Shown: piece after piece, positions 21,775 through 33,838 of the stretch
Layout: each line of letters starts with the position of its first letter
How positions within the stretch are numbered: position 1 is the first letter of the stretch
Assembly (NCBI GenBank): GCA_963556695.1
Contig: CAUWAG010000010.1
Coordinates: forward strand, 5,704,001-5,768,000
Length of the DNA stretch: 64,000 bases
Reading direction: 5' to 3'
From: Anthostomella pinea
Taxonomy: Eukaryota > Ascomycota > Sordariomycetes > Xylariales > Xylariaceae
Program-made: the position numbers and the translations under genes
The notes under the pieces: model-generated
Told to the model about the DNA's origin: nothing
The model's input: the letters and a program-made list of their open reading frames with translations, nothing else
Databases searched by the model: none

Positions 21775-23524
21775 CTACGAAGCCCTCCCCGTCCCCTCCT
21801 CAACCCAAAGCTCCGCCCCCGCCTCCTTCAGCAGACTAACACACCCGCCATTCCGCATCTTCTCCGCCAGGAACAGGGGCGTGTTATTCGCGCGATTCCG
21901 CACATGCACGCCCGCGCCCCTGACCAGCAACTCCTTCAGCACACTCTCGTTCGCCCCGCACACGGCCGCGAGGTGCACCGCCGTGTTGCCCGCGTAGTCG
22001 GCGCGCTGCAGCAGCTGGTGGCGCGAGTGGTGGATACCGCCACTGCTAGTCCCACCACCCACATCGTCGGCATCCAGGATCTCGACCACGGCGGCCAGGT
22101 CGCCGGCCTGGATCGCGTACCCCAGCGCCGCAAAGGCGGCCTCGGCGGGTCCAAAGAGCCGATTCTGTAAGCTCGCAGCAGCGGAGGAGCGCCCATCGTC
22201 GTCAGCAAGCGGGTGCGTGAAAGACGGCGTAGCAAGCTCCGTCATCTCGCCGCGCAGATCGCGCGCCATGCGCTCCCCAACATCAGCCGCCGAAAGGTCT
22301 GGGATGGCGAGCAGGTACGACAGCTTGGTCAGCGCGGCCTCGGACGTCAGGTCATGACCAAAAACGACGCCGGCCTGGCCGAGGGCGAAGCCCGGCGCGT
22401 AGAGCGGCGACACGAACCCGTTGGCGCACTGGCTGACGTTGACGACGACGATGCCGCGCTCGACGGCGGACCGGATCGCTTTTGTGAGCGACCCGTCGAC
22501 GCCCGACGGCGCGTTGCCCATGCCGAAGGTCTCGAGGATCAGGCCGCGCAGGTGCGGCACCCGCAGCACGCTGTCGACCATCTCGGGCGTGATGCCCGGG
22601 AAGATGCGCACGCAGGCCACGTGCGCCGTGTCGAGGTACTCGGTGACGCGGAACTGGGCGATCTTGGTCGGGCGGCGCGCCAGCGACCAGTTGACGTCCA
22701 ACCCCAAGCCCGTGACCTTGGCCAGGGCGTCGCAGTTGGGGCTGGCGAAGGCCTCGAACGACGAGGCCGACACTTTCGTTGTGCGGTTGCCGCGGTACAG
22801 CGTGTGGTGGAAGAAGAGGCACACCTCGGGGATGACGAAGGTGCCGGCGATGATGAGCGAGCCCAGCAGGTTGTCGACGGCGTCGGACTGCAGCGCGAAG
22901 ATGGACGCCTGCGAGCCCGTCAGGATCACTGGTTTGCCTAGATCCTGCATCATGAAGGAGAGGGCCGAGGCCGAGTAGGCCAGCGAGTCGGTGCCGTGGA
23001 GGACGACGAAGCCGTCGAAGAGGTGGTAGTTCTCCTTGATGGCGGTGGCGATCTGGGTCCAGCCCTTGCTGCTTATACTGGACGAGTCCAGCAGTGGGGA
23101 GAATTCTAAAGCTCCGTAGCGGATGTGCTTGGAGTAGGAGCTGGGCGGCGTCCGGAGACTGTCGATGGTTATCTTCTCGCCATCTCTCATGGCGCTTAAT
23201 TTAACTGAGTATATCTGTCAGTATAATCATTTCGGATAGTGAACAGCTGCGATCCGTGACTTCATCAAGTTCATATCCTCGTCCGTATGAAGACCCCTCC
23301 CGCCCCTTTTCTCCAAACGCAGCAGTAGACGTACCCTTCTCAGACGTATCATTGAACGACGGCCGCGTCGCCATGGCATTGTCAATAAACCCATTCACCG
23401 GCACGAGGCCACCAGCCGACGGCTGCATGCAGATTGTTCCGCCCGTGATGATGATCAGAACCCTGGATTCCGGGTATGTGGTGCCCTCGGCATTGCCGTT
23501 CACCACGGCTGCGAACGCCCCCAT
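21775..23524 (-). CDS. L-asparaginase (type I fold) with C-terminal ankyrin repeats
   Basis: Hydrolyses asparagine to aspartate and ammonia; proteins of this architecture may also be called lysophospholipase/asparaginase. ATG at 23524 opens MGAFAAVVNGNAEG. The first catalytic Thr is in IIITGGTICMQ near residue 28, the second in VVLHGTDSLAYSASAL, and GSQASIFALQSDAVDNL follows. The last 120 or so residues contain ankyrin-type motifs (GNTAVHLAAVCG, NNTPLFLAEKMRNGG). Two open segments, 23524-23245 and 23204-21775, are joined by a proposed 40-nt intron with a weak GTTCAC donor, an ACTGAC branch and a CTCAG acceptor; the result is 569 residues. The intron is unusually short, so the join around residue 93 is provisional. 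The gene is very GC-rich. Confidence 0.85.
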
Positions 23525-24826
23525 CGTGGGCGAGTGAGCTAGTGTGAAGCCCTTCTCGGGAACGTGTCGAGGTATTCCAAATGCACTGCCGGCGCAATGG
23601 GTGCGGTGATTTGGTGATCACTCCGACAGACTGCGCGTCGTGTGGTTCTCGCTGAACTCGATTGAGTATACCAATTATAATGTCAACGACTCTCCGCAGT
23701 CGATGAGATTCAACTGTAGGATTTCCGCAGTATAGATCTCACTTGTAGCAAACAAGACACCGAGAGTCCTGCTTTACAACATGGAAATACCTTTGGGTGG
23801 ATCAGGTACAGACCAGTTCAGACCAATGGCTGGGCAGGAAACCAGAGCCCAACAGCCTCCGGCGAGAGTTTATTTTACGTTATCCGGGGGTAAGCGGAAA
23901 GCGTGATGGTGGTGTTCTCTCTTTTTTAGGCAGGCAAAGGAAATTTCTCCTTGGTTCACTAGAACAAAGGGCGAGTAGCGGGGACTCCACATCGTACTTG
24001 CGGAACGAGAAGGGGAACAATTGAGACGACTATCAGATTTCTCAAACCTTGGTCGAGGCACAGCATATATGTAAGCTGCAGATGGGTATGGTATGACCTT
24101 CAAAGTTCTGGCAGTTTTGTGAGGCAGAGAGAAGTGTCGAAGCAGTTGGTTGGAGATGTCTGCCGCTGCCGACCTCGGGAACAGGTCCAGTGCGTCCGCT
24201 CCGATGACCGGAGCTGCATGTCCAAGCCCGAAGTTCGAACTTGAGACCGGACTCAATATGAATTTAGGTGAATTACACTCAACTACAACCAACCGTATGA
24301 CCAGCATATTGATACTTCACGTGGAGCATCCGTACAGCATCTTCAATAAGAAGGTGGTCAAATGTCTATTTTCATTATTTATTTCATCAAGAATATGCAT
24401 GGCTGGTTCTGGTCGCGTCAAAATCCAGGGCAGATCGTCGCTTAATCAAAACCTTGGTTCTACCACCAGCCTGCTATCAAGTCGAGCGTGGTGTGTGTAA
24501 TCGTGCGGTCGCCAGCTCTGTTACCTTGGGCTGCACCTTCACCACTCTGTGCGCTGACTCTGCGTCTTTAAGTCGACAAGGAGCTATCCAGAAGACTGGA
24601 GGTCTTGCTATGCCTCGATGTGAGATCCGACACGAGTTCGCCCTCGCCCCCGCTTGGCTGGGTCTCCTATTCCCTGTGTCGACTCGGGCTTCGATGTGCT
24701 TTTCTGGCTGCACGCTCCTGGATGAGGCTATTGCTTGTCGTCGCATCGTATCCAAGTACGTTCATGAGATAGTAGAGCCTGTCTTGGTCAGCGATTAATC
24801 GAGATTAGTATGTTTCAATCAAAGAC
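23525..24826. other. Intergenic region
   Basis: Promoter side of the asparaginase and 3' side of the 5-phosphatase gene. The short open frames have no motifs. No gene is called. Confidence 0.45.
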
Positions 24827-27800
24827 TCACTTCTCCTCATGTGCCTCCTTCTCCCTGAGGTTCTCGAAACGTTGCTGGCAGTCTGTCCAAGTCATTGTAC
24901 GTTTCTTGGGCGATACAGACTTGATCGTGTACTTGAACTGGCCAGTCACGGGCCTGTGGTCAGACACCCGGACTTCGTGGCGCTTGTAATCAAGTTGCTG
25001 TATCCTGCCAGAACCTCGGTGAAGGAGGCGGTCACACCACGCCGGGGAGCGCTTCTTGTCACTGCTGTCGTAGTTGTCCGTCCCGACATCGTATTTATAA
25101 GTAGGCGCGAATTGAATCGGCATCTCATCGAAAGCTCGAAGCTTGAAGGCTGGGTTCCTCCTCCGGGCCACTAAGAGCTGGTCTCGGTCCAGGAGCTTCG
25201 CAAGGTTGTTAGACCTCACCGCGAGGACCACTGTGTCACGCGACATGGTGTCGATACGATAGTTGAGGTCTCCGTTGAGGAGGCACAGCTCATGGTCAAG
25301 TACCATAGACCCGTCACCACCACCGGTATAACTGTCGATCCGAACACTGGGATCACGCTCGACTGGTAGGACGGCGCTTTCCATGATAGCCGCTATATCG
25401 TTGTGACGGTGATTTGCGTGGGCTTGTCCAGCTGCAAGATGACAGTTGATGAAGCAGAGCGATGTGTCATCTATCATGAAGCGCACAATGATCGCACCCT
25501 TGTTGCCATGTAGGCCACCCATGCCACGTTTGATATCGGCGGTGTTGAGGTTCCGCACGCGATCACGAAGCGTCGATTTTACAAAGATGCAGGTAAAGAG
25601 CCCTACGAGTGTCCCTGTGTGGAGAAGGTGGTACAGGTGATCGGCGGGCATGTAGTCGTCGAGACACCTGACTAGAAAGTCTCTCCAGTCTCGATATTGA
25701 TGGCCCATCCGTTCCTGGTCTGTCGCATGATCCTTCTTCTTCGACTTGAACAGACGCTTCGCAGTAGCGGACTTGTCCTCTAGGTCTACCAACTCTTGGA
25801 ATCCAAAAACAAGGATATCCGGACTTTCGCTCGATTGCAGGAGATTTTGTATGAAGACGGCATCGGACTCGGAGTACCTCAGGCTGTTTGGTGTGGAGGC
25901 ACCCGCGTTCCAAGTCAGGGCCAAGACATTGATGTCTTCGAATTTGCAGTACTGAGCGTCATGCGACTTCATCTCGTTCTCGAGGAAGTCGTCTTGCAGC
26001 AGACCATCCCACGACCGAATTATGTTGTCCGCACCGAGCGAAACAACTTGTTGACGCTCGAGCGTGTAGAAACTCACACAGTCTGCGATGATCTTGGTCA
26101 CCGGATTATCGTGAGCTTGCCACTCTTTCTTGACAACCCATGGAGACTTGTCTACGTCGTAGACGCATATTCTCCCAGTGTTGTACCCTGTCCAAATACA
26201 ATTACCGACCCCAGCCAGCGAATTGATCTTGTAAGTGCTGATGCTGAGCACACCGAGGCAGGCGAAGTCCTTTTGAGAAAAGATGCTGACTTTGCCATCG
26301 ACATGGCCGAAGAATACCTTGCCAGGCTGCGACTTGAGGACGGTCCCTGATGTCACTTCACCTGTTCCTTCGGCTATCAGGGGTCGCATGAGAACCTGCA
26401 CTTGCTTTCTGCCATCTGCCGTCGGCGTAAATATCCGAATCTCCTTGCCGGTCGCGTGCCATAGTTCTTCGCCGACTATCATCGAAAAGGTGTGCCCTTT
26501 TGGTAATCTGTAGGTTTGGTGAGGACTAATTTTCAAGTTGGGAAGCCCTTCGCTGTCGGGGCCCCAAACGTGCAAGGTGCCACCCTCGTCCAACGTCCAC
26601 ATCTCGCTGAAATGCCTAAATATCTTGGCAACCTCAAATCGCCCATGAACATTGGTCTTATTGCCGACAATGGACTGGGTGGCGATGTCGGCTTCCATGA
26701 CTTCGCCAATATTGTTACCAATCCAAAGCCTTGCCCCTTCCTCGTGGACATCTATGCCCGGTTTGAATGCTACGGCGGTGGCTTTAACGCCTTCTCCGTG
26801 AGCAAAGCTCATAACGAGCTCGCCATCTAGAAGACTCCAAACCCGAGTGAGGTGACCGCTCGTACACACGTATTGACCACAAACGTCGAATATCCTCGTG
26901 TCATACTTCGTATATATTTCATGAACGCCCTGTTTTAGGACAGGCGGTCGTCGATTCACCTTTGACGAGTCGGGGTACGAGGTTGTTACCTGCGTAGGGC
27001 CGCCAGAACTTGTGCCAGGAGTTTCGCTGATTGCGCTTCTTTCGTTCGGGACAATTCGTCTGGGGGGTTCACGGAACTGTACTGGAGTTCTATCAGACGC
27101 CCTATCTACAGTCATAGATCTCCCATGAGACCGCGAAGGGGGTGGCGCAAACTGTGTGGTAGGTGCCGAAAGCTGTGTGGTAGGTGTCGAGGAAATGCGC
27201 TTCGGTTGGGGACCGGATGCGGATGTATCTATTGTCACATTGTTTGTCGCGGCACCAATGCGAGGAGGGCGAGGCGGAGGTTTCATTGCGGGATTTGCTG
27301 GGATCCTTGGAGGTCCTGGGTCAGGATTCATCTGTGATCGCAGCGGTATGACTGGACGATCGTTCGCGTACCGAGGCGCGATAGACGGGTTGTTATGCCC
27401 ATTGACATCATGATCCCGTCTTTGACTTGCAATTGTATGATGGACAGGCGGTGGGTCAAACACTGGTGGCAAGGTGTACACTGGTGGTAAGGTGTTGGTT
27501 CTGGTAACACTCACCTTCTGAGGCGTAGAACGCGCTGGTCGACTCGGAAGTGCTGGCGGCTCTTCGGTTTCAGGGCTGCTGGCGCTGGTAGTCGGACTAT
27601 TGAATGGCGAACGTCTCTCTTCTATTCGAGGTATTGACTCTAACCTTGGGGCGTAATCCATCAGAAAGGACAGTCGGTTGCTAGGCTTTTCGGCCCGGTT
27701 CACTGGCGGAGGGACAGCGGGGGTTGGCCGCGTCTCGCGATCTCTTCTTAACTCGCCAGACCTTCGCGGCGGTGGGGGTGACGGAGGCTGAGAAGCGGAG

Positions 27801-28367
27801 AGTCGAGGGGATCGGGCAGCCTCGAGTATAGGGGTATTCGGACGGCTGGCGATCTTGAAAGCTCGCGGCGAACTTGCGGAAGGCATCCCGGGAGCCTTCG
27901 AAGGGTCGGGATTGAGATGCGCACCTGTGTCTCCTATCGGTGAGGGAAACATTCTCCCCTTTGGCGGCGACTGCGGTGGATCGATCAGGACGGCGGGCGG
28001 CCTGATGGGTTTTGGGCTCAATGGCGGCGGGTTCAAGATTTGCGCAGATCGAGCTGCTTGAGTGAGATCGGCCGGGTTCGGCAGCTGTAGCTTCCCCTTC
28101 CCATCATTGTAGGTCTGTCCAGTGCTCATGTTTCGAGAAGGTCTCGTATCTGGTATTGGCGGCGGTTTCGGGGACGGCGACTGGTTTCGTGAAGGCTGAG
28201 CTGCTGGAGAGGCTTCCTTCGACTTGCCCATGTTCTCGAAGTGCGACCGCAGGGACGAGACTGGCTTCTGTGGTCTTCATCAGCATCCAGAGCATACGTC
28301 ATGGCAGTAAACCTGTAAACCTTACCAGGGAGGACCCATCGGGCGCATTCTGTCCGTTGGACTCCAT
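24827..28367 (-). CDS. Inositol polyphosphate 5-phosphatase with N-terminal WD-like domain
   Basis: Removes the 5-phosphate from phosphoinositides or inositol phosphates, so it likely acts in membrane signalling or traffic. A 42-nt first exon (28367-28326, MESNGQNAPDGSSL) joins across a 58-nt intron (28268-28325, GTAAGG..CAG) to KPVSSLRSHFENMG and one long exon, giving 1160 residues. Residues 1 to about 430 are a Pro/Arg/Ser-rich disordered region. From about 450 to 780 is a WD40/beta-propeller-like domain (FDVCGQYVCTSGHLTRVWSL). The last 350 or so residues are the IPPc catalytic domain, with HLAAGQAHANHRHNDI, LNGDLNYRID, RSPAWCDRLLHRGSG and VSDHRPVTGQF. The architecture matches known fungal proteins of this class. 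No lesion is seen. Confidence 0.93.
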
Positions 28368-29532
28368 GGTGGGAATATTTGCTATAAGCGTGGAGGTTGG
28401 TCGTCCTGTCCCATAGCATCCCTCACCTGCGAGCGACTCTCGTCAAAGCATCCAGCTGGCGGCCCAACAGAGTCTCTTAGTTGAAGTCCACGGAGCAGGT
28501 GACCAAGCGCGATGCGCTCTTTCTCGAAGTTATGTGGATGTATATAGGTCTACCAGTTCGACGGTGGGTGCTGGCGAAGTGACGATATACTGTGGTAGTA
28601 AGGACCCCTGGCGGTGGTATCCAACGATGGCGGGGTGGTATGGTAATGTGGCGATGCAGCACCAAGTAAGACGAGGCAGTGTCGCTATGGAGAGGGTGAC
28701 GAAGCTACTGCAGTTGGGCAGTTGGGCGGCTTGTCGTAATCATGTTCTGGTCCTTTGTTCGCTCGAAGTCCAAGAGTCAAGGTATCACATCACCTCTATG
28801 CGGTCAAGAAGCAGTGGAAAGGTGCGACACGGTCACTGGGCGATGAGGCTCTGAGGCTCAGGCCAGGCACGGGGGACTCGGGAGGGACAGCTGTGGTCAC
28901 TGCGGTGTGGTCGACGGTCGTGCCTGATCTAAGGAATCCCCCGTTAAGCGATCGGTCGTTTTAGCCCATTTAATACCAGGTCCTTGAGGTAGTTTGGCGT
29001 CCTGCCAAACCAACTTGCTCAGTGAGCTTAAGGTATTCGGTGCTGGCACTTCCAATTGCAGTCATCGTCATCTACCTTAGACGTTTAGGGTTGCGTTTAG
29101 CCGGCGACATGAGAACATGCAAAATTCCGGATGACGATGCGCAGCTGGAGGTGTCCAAGCCGCCAAGTACCGGCACAGGCGAACCCCTCCATCTGCATGC
29201 CAGCTCGCTTCCATGGAAGGTTCAATGTTGGGCATGTCACATGTGCTCAATTCACTACTGCAGCCTGAATCCCTGCCACTGACGCCACACCTTGTGGAGA
29301 CGCTCTAGCGGCTTTTCGGGCGGTTCACCACGCGAATTCACGGCGGCCGGTGTCCTGGCTCCTGCAGCTTTGGCCGCTATGAATTTATGCAGCTATGTCA
29401 ATTCGAGCTTCATCCAACGTCACGGTTGCTATCCTCCATCTACAAGTATTCCACTCGCCTCATACTCGAACCTGTGAGACTCGTGGCCCGTAACACGGAA
29501 GATATCCCAGACGGATTGATTGGGCATCCAAA
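28368..29532. other. Divergent intergenic region
   Basis: Shared upstream region of the 5-phosphatase (-) and the small gene at 29533 (+). No further gene is recognised. Confidence 0.5.
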
Positions 29533-30128
29533 ATGAATACGGTATGTTGTTGGAACCGTGGTGCACTTATCCACTAGCTGTATCTAACACCATCTAGGTC
29601 AAATCATTCTGGTAAGTCTAACCGAGGCCACGACGATACCATTGTTCCAAGTTGTATGAATCTAACCGCGGGCTGTCTGTATCAGGCTCGGCTGGGGTTC
29701 TCTTTGCGTTGGTATGTATCTCGGCCAGTACCTTCGCTGTTAGCTCATCACTTACACTTACGAACGCAGCCGGCGGAGGCGCATACTACTTCGCGAAGAA
29801 GAGCATCAACGCCGACCGAGCAGCGCGCTTCGAGGAATCCCAACGAAAGAAGCGCATGGTCGACTCTCTCGAATACTCCAACAACGTCCCGAGCCGACCC
29901 ATGTCCGCGTCCGCGATGGGCGGTTCGATCGGCAGCAGTGCCAGTGGCAACGGAGGCAATGGGACGCCAGCCCGGGACGATACCGCCGGCTCGCCGAGCC
30001 AAGAAGCGAGCTACGATCCTGCCCCGACTAGACATGCGCCGGCGACCGAAGGGCAGAGGGTAGTGGAGAAGAGCAAATACGAAAGTAATCAGCCGTTTCG
30101 GAGTCCGAAAGGCGATCGCTTTTCTTGA
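29533..30128 (+). CDS. Small protein with AGGGAYYFAKKSINADR motif (probably DUF4748-type)
   Basis: Four exons: 29533-29541, 29598-29611, 29686-29711 and 29770-30128. The first three are only 9, 14 and 26 nt. They splice cleanly (GTATGT..TAG, GTAAGT..CAG, GTATGT..CAG) into 135 residues starting MNTVKSFWLGWGSLCVAGG. The Trp/Gly-rich hydrophobic start followed by YYFAKKSINADRAAR is a conserved block in small fungal proteins; I believe it is the DUF4748 family, possibly mitochondrial, but this is from memory. The rest is a disordered Ser/Gly/Pro-rich tail. Without splicing, the hydrophobic start would be lost. Confidence 0.75.
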
Positions 30129-31204
30129 TGTTTGTGGGAGCGTATGAGAATGCTGTACGCTGTGGATCGGAATGGGGCTTACGAGACGACACGACCACCT
30201 CTTCTTGTATTTCTATTAACACCTGACTGAGTGTCATAATCGATAAGTTCCCTGCTCTGGGACTCTCCCTCATCTACGAAGCTGCGACGAGTTCTCAAAC
30301 GTTCTTGACAAAGCCTACTTTCCAAGTGGCAGATGGCATCAAGGTAGGTCCACACATTCATTGTTCGTTCTATGCAGCACCAAACCATGCCAGTCAGTAC
30401 GTTGCTACGTATTATCGGCGTTCCGTCAAACCAATCCAGTTGGCACAAAACGTTTTCGCTCCTGGCAGAGATCAACGCTATACCCGTTGCTGGGCGCCCG
30501 GATTGAGAGGTCGTTTTGCACTTCGTTGAAGATTCGGGAATCAGTAGAGGTTACATATACCAACCCATGTACGACGACATAAAATACGGGCTGAAACATA
30601 CAGCGCGTGTAGCTCCCCTTGCCGGGGTACTTCTTCGTCATTCTTAACAGCCAGATATTCAGCGTGGCTTACAACAGACTCATGCTTTGTGCACAGAGCT
30701 GTCTGTATGGCTTACGACGTCCGTACGCATGTAAGCTAGGGCTTCGGAGGGATACCTTTCAAATACTCCATTGGCTTCGTGGTCTTCCAGTCGAAGAGGG
30801 TATCTAGCTCTTCAGTCGTCCGGTAATCACATGGTCTTCACACCTTTAGCCCTTGACACCCACAGTTATCTCTGCCGCTTAAAATAGATTTCTGATTCTG
30901 TGCTTGTTCTGCATACACTATCGGGTGTCACTGGGAATATAAGATCGTACGCTGAATAGTACCTTGGTATTTGACATGCAAGTACTGCCATCAAGTCAGT
31001 TACAGCCTGCTCAAGGAATACAGCAGACTCATTGTTAGCCCAACTATCCAACCTTAGTTTACGTTTGCATATATCTGTACAATAAATATCCATTATGGGA
31101 ACTGCTCTCTAATTCGGCTCAAAAACGTCATCTACCCCAGCCTGGCTACCCGGGGGGATCTTATCCCTGGGGTAGCTACCCCATACCCAGGAAGCTGGGC
31201 AAAG
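30129..31204. other. Intergenic region
   Basis: No gene is recognised. An imperfect inverted repeat around 31146-31190 is built from GGCTACCC/GGGTAGC units just 3' of the next gene. Confidence 0.45.
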
Positions 31205-31785
31205 TCAGCCCCTTGGGTGTCTGCGCTCATGTGCCTTCATGAGTCTATACTTATTGGGTTTGCCATTCAGGCATGTATATACATGCCCGTGAACATTTAC
31301 CCATCCGGGCCCTGTCCCAAAATGGACCAGAATGTGGGAGTCATGTTGTGCAGCAACCTTCTGTGGCGGGATGGTCTTTGACAACATCGTACCTTCGCTG
31401 TGATGAGGTTGTCTTTCAAACATCAATGGCACATCCTCTAAGGGGCTTTCACTGTACTTACATGATCCATGCATGGGTGCATCCAAGCTTCTTGGCTTCG
31501 TCCTGAACAAGCCTCTCATGTTCTTTCCTGAAGGACTTCCCCTCGTTTACAATTCCCTTCCAAAACCAAATGACCCTGTCTTAAACAGCACATAATGATG
31601 AGCTACCCGGTCATGAGTGTGCTACGTACCTTGGGGCTGTCGAGTGTTCCGTCTCCAGCCACCTCGTTCTCAACATCCCCGTCTCGCACACGAAGTTCCA
31701 TCCCCTTAGGAAACTCCATCTCGCCGCGATTATACTTCACATTTCGCTGATCTCTATAGTCGTTCCACGCATCGTAATGGCTCAT
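31205..31785 (-). CDS. Small unknown protein, about 147 residues
   Basis: Exon 1 (31785-31630) opens MSHYDAWNDYRDQRNVKYNRG. It ends at a GTACGT donor. The middle segment KSFRKEHERLVQDEAKKLG, then CTHAWI, lies in exon 2 (about 31556-31462). It is followed by a 64-nt GTAAGT..CAG intron (31398-31461). Exon 3 (31397-31205) encodes EGTMLSKTIPPQKVAAQHD, GPGWVNVHGHVYTC and a basic end. The first intron needs a non-standard AAG acceptor at 31557 to keep frame, so that border is tentative. The segments read as one compact soluble protein. I do not recognise a family. Confidence 0.5.
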
Positions 31786-32482
31786 ACTGGAACTTGTAAA
31801 GATGTACCTCTTGCCTAGTACCCAATAGCAAGATTCGCTTTAATTTCCTGGCAAGAGCCAGAGGCCACAGTCAGAATATCTCGAGATCTAATATGACAAC
31901 GCATACGAAGGTTAGTCAGTTCTTTCAACATGTCAACGGTCGCTTTCACAAGCTTCCAGCTATATGACACGAGGAGAACTGGTAAAATGGTTCCGTCGGT
32001 CTTGTTATGTTGATTTCTCCCGATCTGTGTACCATACTAATCCCATGCGGTGGACAGAAAACTCTCATTACAACATCGTGGACATATTCCGTCCACTACG
32101 TTGACCTGCCATTGGATGGGGGGGTTGAGAGTAGGCTTCCTGCGTTTGCTGTGTTACTGTACCTCAGCTCTCGCTAATGAGTACTGTGCTGCATCAAAAG
32201 AGCACGTGTCAAGACTAGATTGAGCCTACAAATCCGATCAAAGAAGACTCGTAACAAAGCATACCCTTTCGTTCTCTTTTTCACACTGAATCTCACTACC
32301 AGGTATGATTGACAAAGCAATTGATTGAAGGTTCTGACTTTGACCTGAGGACTAATAGGTTGGTTCCAATCTTGATAGCATACATTCGCATGCGAGGGGC
32401 CCCTTCGCGAACGAAACTGTCTCTCTCCTGCAATTGCCGTGGCATTACCCGACCTTGTGTAGTGGTGCTTCACAACAGCGAA
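31786..32482. other. Divergent intergenic region
   Basis: Upstream of the small minus-strand gene and of the kinase. The kinase frame stays open without a stop to 32309 but the extra residues are not kinase-like. No separate gene is seen. Confidence 0.5.
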
Positions 32483-33838
32483 ATGTCCGGACACGGCGCT
32501 CCCGACGGGAAGACGCCTGCAGAGCAAAGCCTCGAGGAACCGAAATACGAGCCAATAATCACTCTGAAACGCCAGTTCGTTGAGTCCGTCGAGCAATATG
32601 AGCCTGGTGGCTTTCACCCAATCAACCTAGGAGACACAATAGGTGGAAGGTATGAAGTGTTCGAGAAGCTCGGCTGCGGCGGATATGCTACCGTCTGGTT
32701 ATGCGCCGACAAAACAGAGAAAGAGACAAAATGGTGTGCGGTCAAAGTCATGGCGTCAGCGCAGTCTTCCGAAGAATTCCCCGAGCTCAGGATCACGCGT
32801 CTGCTCGATGGCGTCGACTTGTCGGGCTCTCACATCCAACTGCCGAGCGACCACTTCTGGATCGAGGGCCCGAACGGAAGGCACCTGTGCTTTGTGCTAC
32901 CAGTGCTCTGTCCGTCGATCGCCGAGGCAATTGACGAGAGCGTTGGTTTCCAGAAAGAGGTCCTCTGTCAGGCTGCTGAAGGTTTGCAATTCCTTCACCG
33001 TCGAGGCATCTGCCATGGCGACTTCAGACCTGCAAACATACTGCCCCAGCTACCAGACCTTGGTGTCGTTACCAAGGAATTCATGCGAGAGATCATCGGC
33101 GAATCGAAGACCGAGGCCGTACGTCCCTTGAAGCAGAGCGATGCCCACAGGGCCCCGAAACAGCTCGTCCAGGCCGACCAGATCAAAGTTAGACCAAGCG
33201 ACCAGATCGCCATCATCGACTTCGGTGTTCATTTCAAGGTCTCTGAATCCCCGGAGGCCACTCAAATACCTGCTCACTATGCCCCTCCGGAGGCTTGGCT
33301 CGGTATAGAGATTGGACCCAGTCTTGACATCTGGTCTCTGGCCTGTACCATCCTCGAAGTTCGGACCCAAGGCCAGATGTTCTTCAGCAGAGAAGACCTA
33401 GCGATGGCGGAGAGCTACGAGATCAGACTAGGCGCCCTCCCCGAGCCCTACAACCCGGTCTGTAAGAAGCGGATACAAGAATCACCAGGCTCGACGATGG
33501 AAGTGACCGAGGAAGGCGAGCCCGTCTCGTGTTCCACCGAGGACTTGGCCGAAGCCATGGACGAAGAACTCGAAGACGAGGACTATGACGAGATCTTCAA
33601 GGTCATGGCAGGGAAAGAGCGCAAGGTCTGGCGGTACCGGAGGAACTCCCTAGATGTGAGAGACCGCAGACAAGAACAAGAACGGGTTGCCTATAAGGTT
33701 CCAGAAGACGAAGTCCCGGTCCTCGCTGACCTCCTACGGCGGAGTTTCAGATACGAAATCTCCGAACGACTCGATTTAGATGGTATCTTGAACCACGAGT
33801 GGTTGGTTCAAAGGGCCACAGAGGAAGCTTCCCATTGA
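32483..33838 (+). CDS. SRPK-like serine/threonine protein kinase
   Basis: Single-exon protein kinase, 451 residues from ATG 32483 (MSGHGAPDGKTP). It begins with the YEPGGFHPINLGD lead-in typical of SR-protein-kinase-like enzymes. The glycine loop is KLGCGGYATVWLC, the ATP-binding Lys is in WCAVKVM, the catalytic loop is RGICHGDFRPANIL and the metal motif is AIIDFG. The catalytic loop has HGD where most kinases have HRD; this occurs in fungal SRPK relatives, which keep the essential Asp. The long spacer between the catalytic loop and DFG and the acidic stretch EDLAEAMDEELEDEDYDE near residue 360 are features of the group. A role in phosphorylating RS-domain proteins is plausible but unproven; an RS protein gene lies 1.6 kb downstream. 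Confidence 0.88.
   Translation: MSGHGAPDGKTPAEQSLEEPKYEPIITLKRQFVESVEQYEPGGFHPINLGDTIGGRYEVFEKLGCGGYATVWLCADKTEKETKWCAVKVMASAQSSEEFPELRITRLLDGVDLSGSHIQLPSDHFWIEGPNGRHLCFVLPVLCPSIAEAIDESVGFQKEVLCQAAEGLQFLHRRGICHGDFRPANILPQLPDLGVVTKEFMREIIGESKTEAVRPLKQSDAHRAPKQLVQADQIKVRPSDQIAIIDFGVHFKVSESPEATQIPAHYAPPEAWLGIEIGPSLDIWSLACTILEVRTQGQMFFSREDLAMAESYEIRLGALPEPYNPVCKKRIQESPGSTMEVTEEGEPVSCSTEDLAEAMDEELEDEDYDEIFKVMAGKERKVWRYRRNSLDVRDRRQEQERVAYKVPEDEVPVLADLLRRSFRYEISERLDLDGILNHEWLVQRATEEASH

Noticed and set aside
22213..22941. 242-residue plus-strand open frame and overlapping frames
   Set aside because: Antisense to the GC-rich asparaginase gene, Arg/Ala/Gly-rich with no motif.
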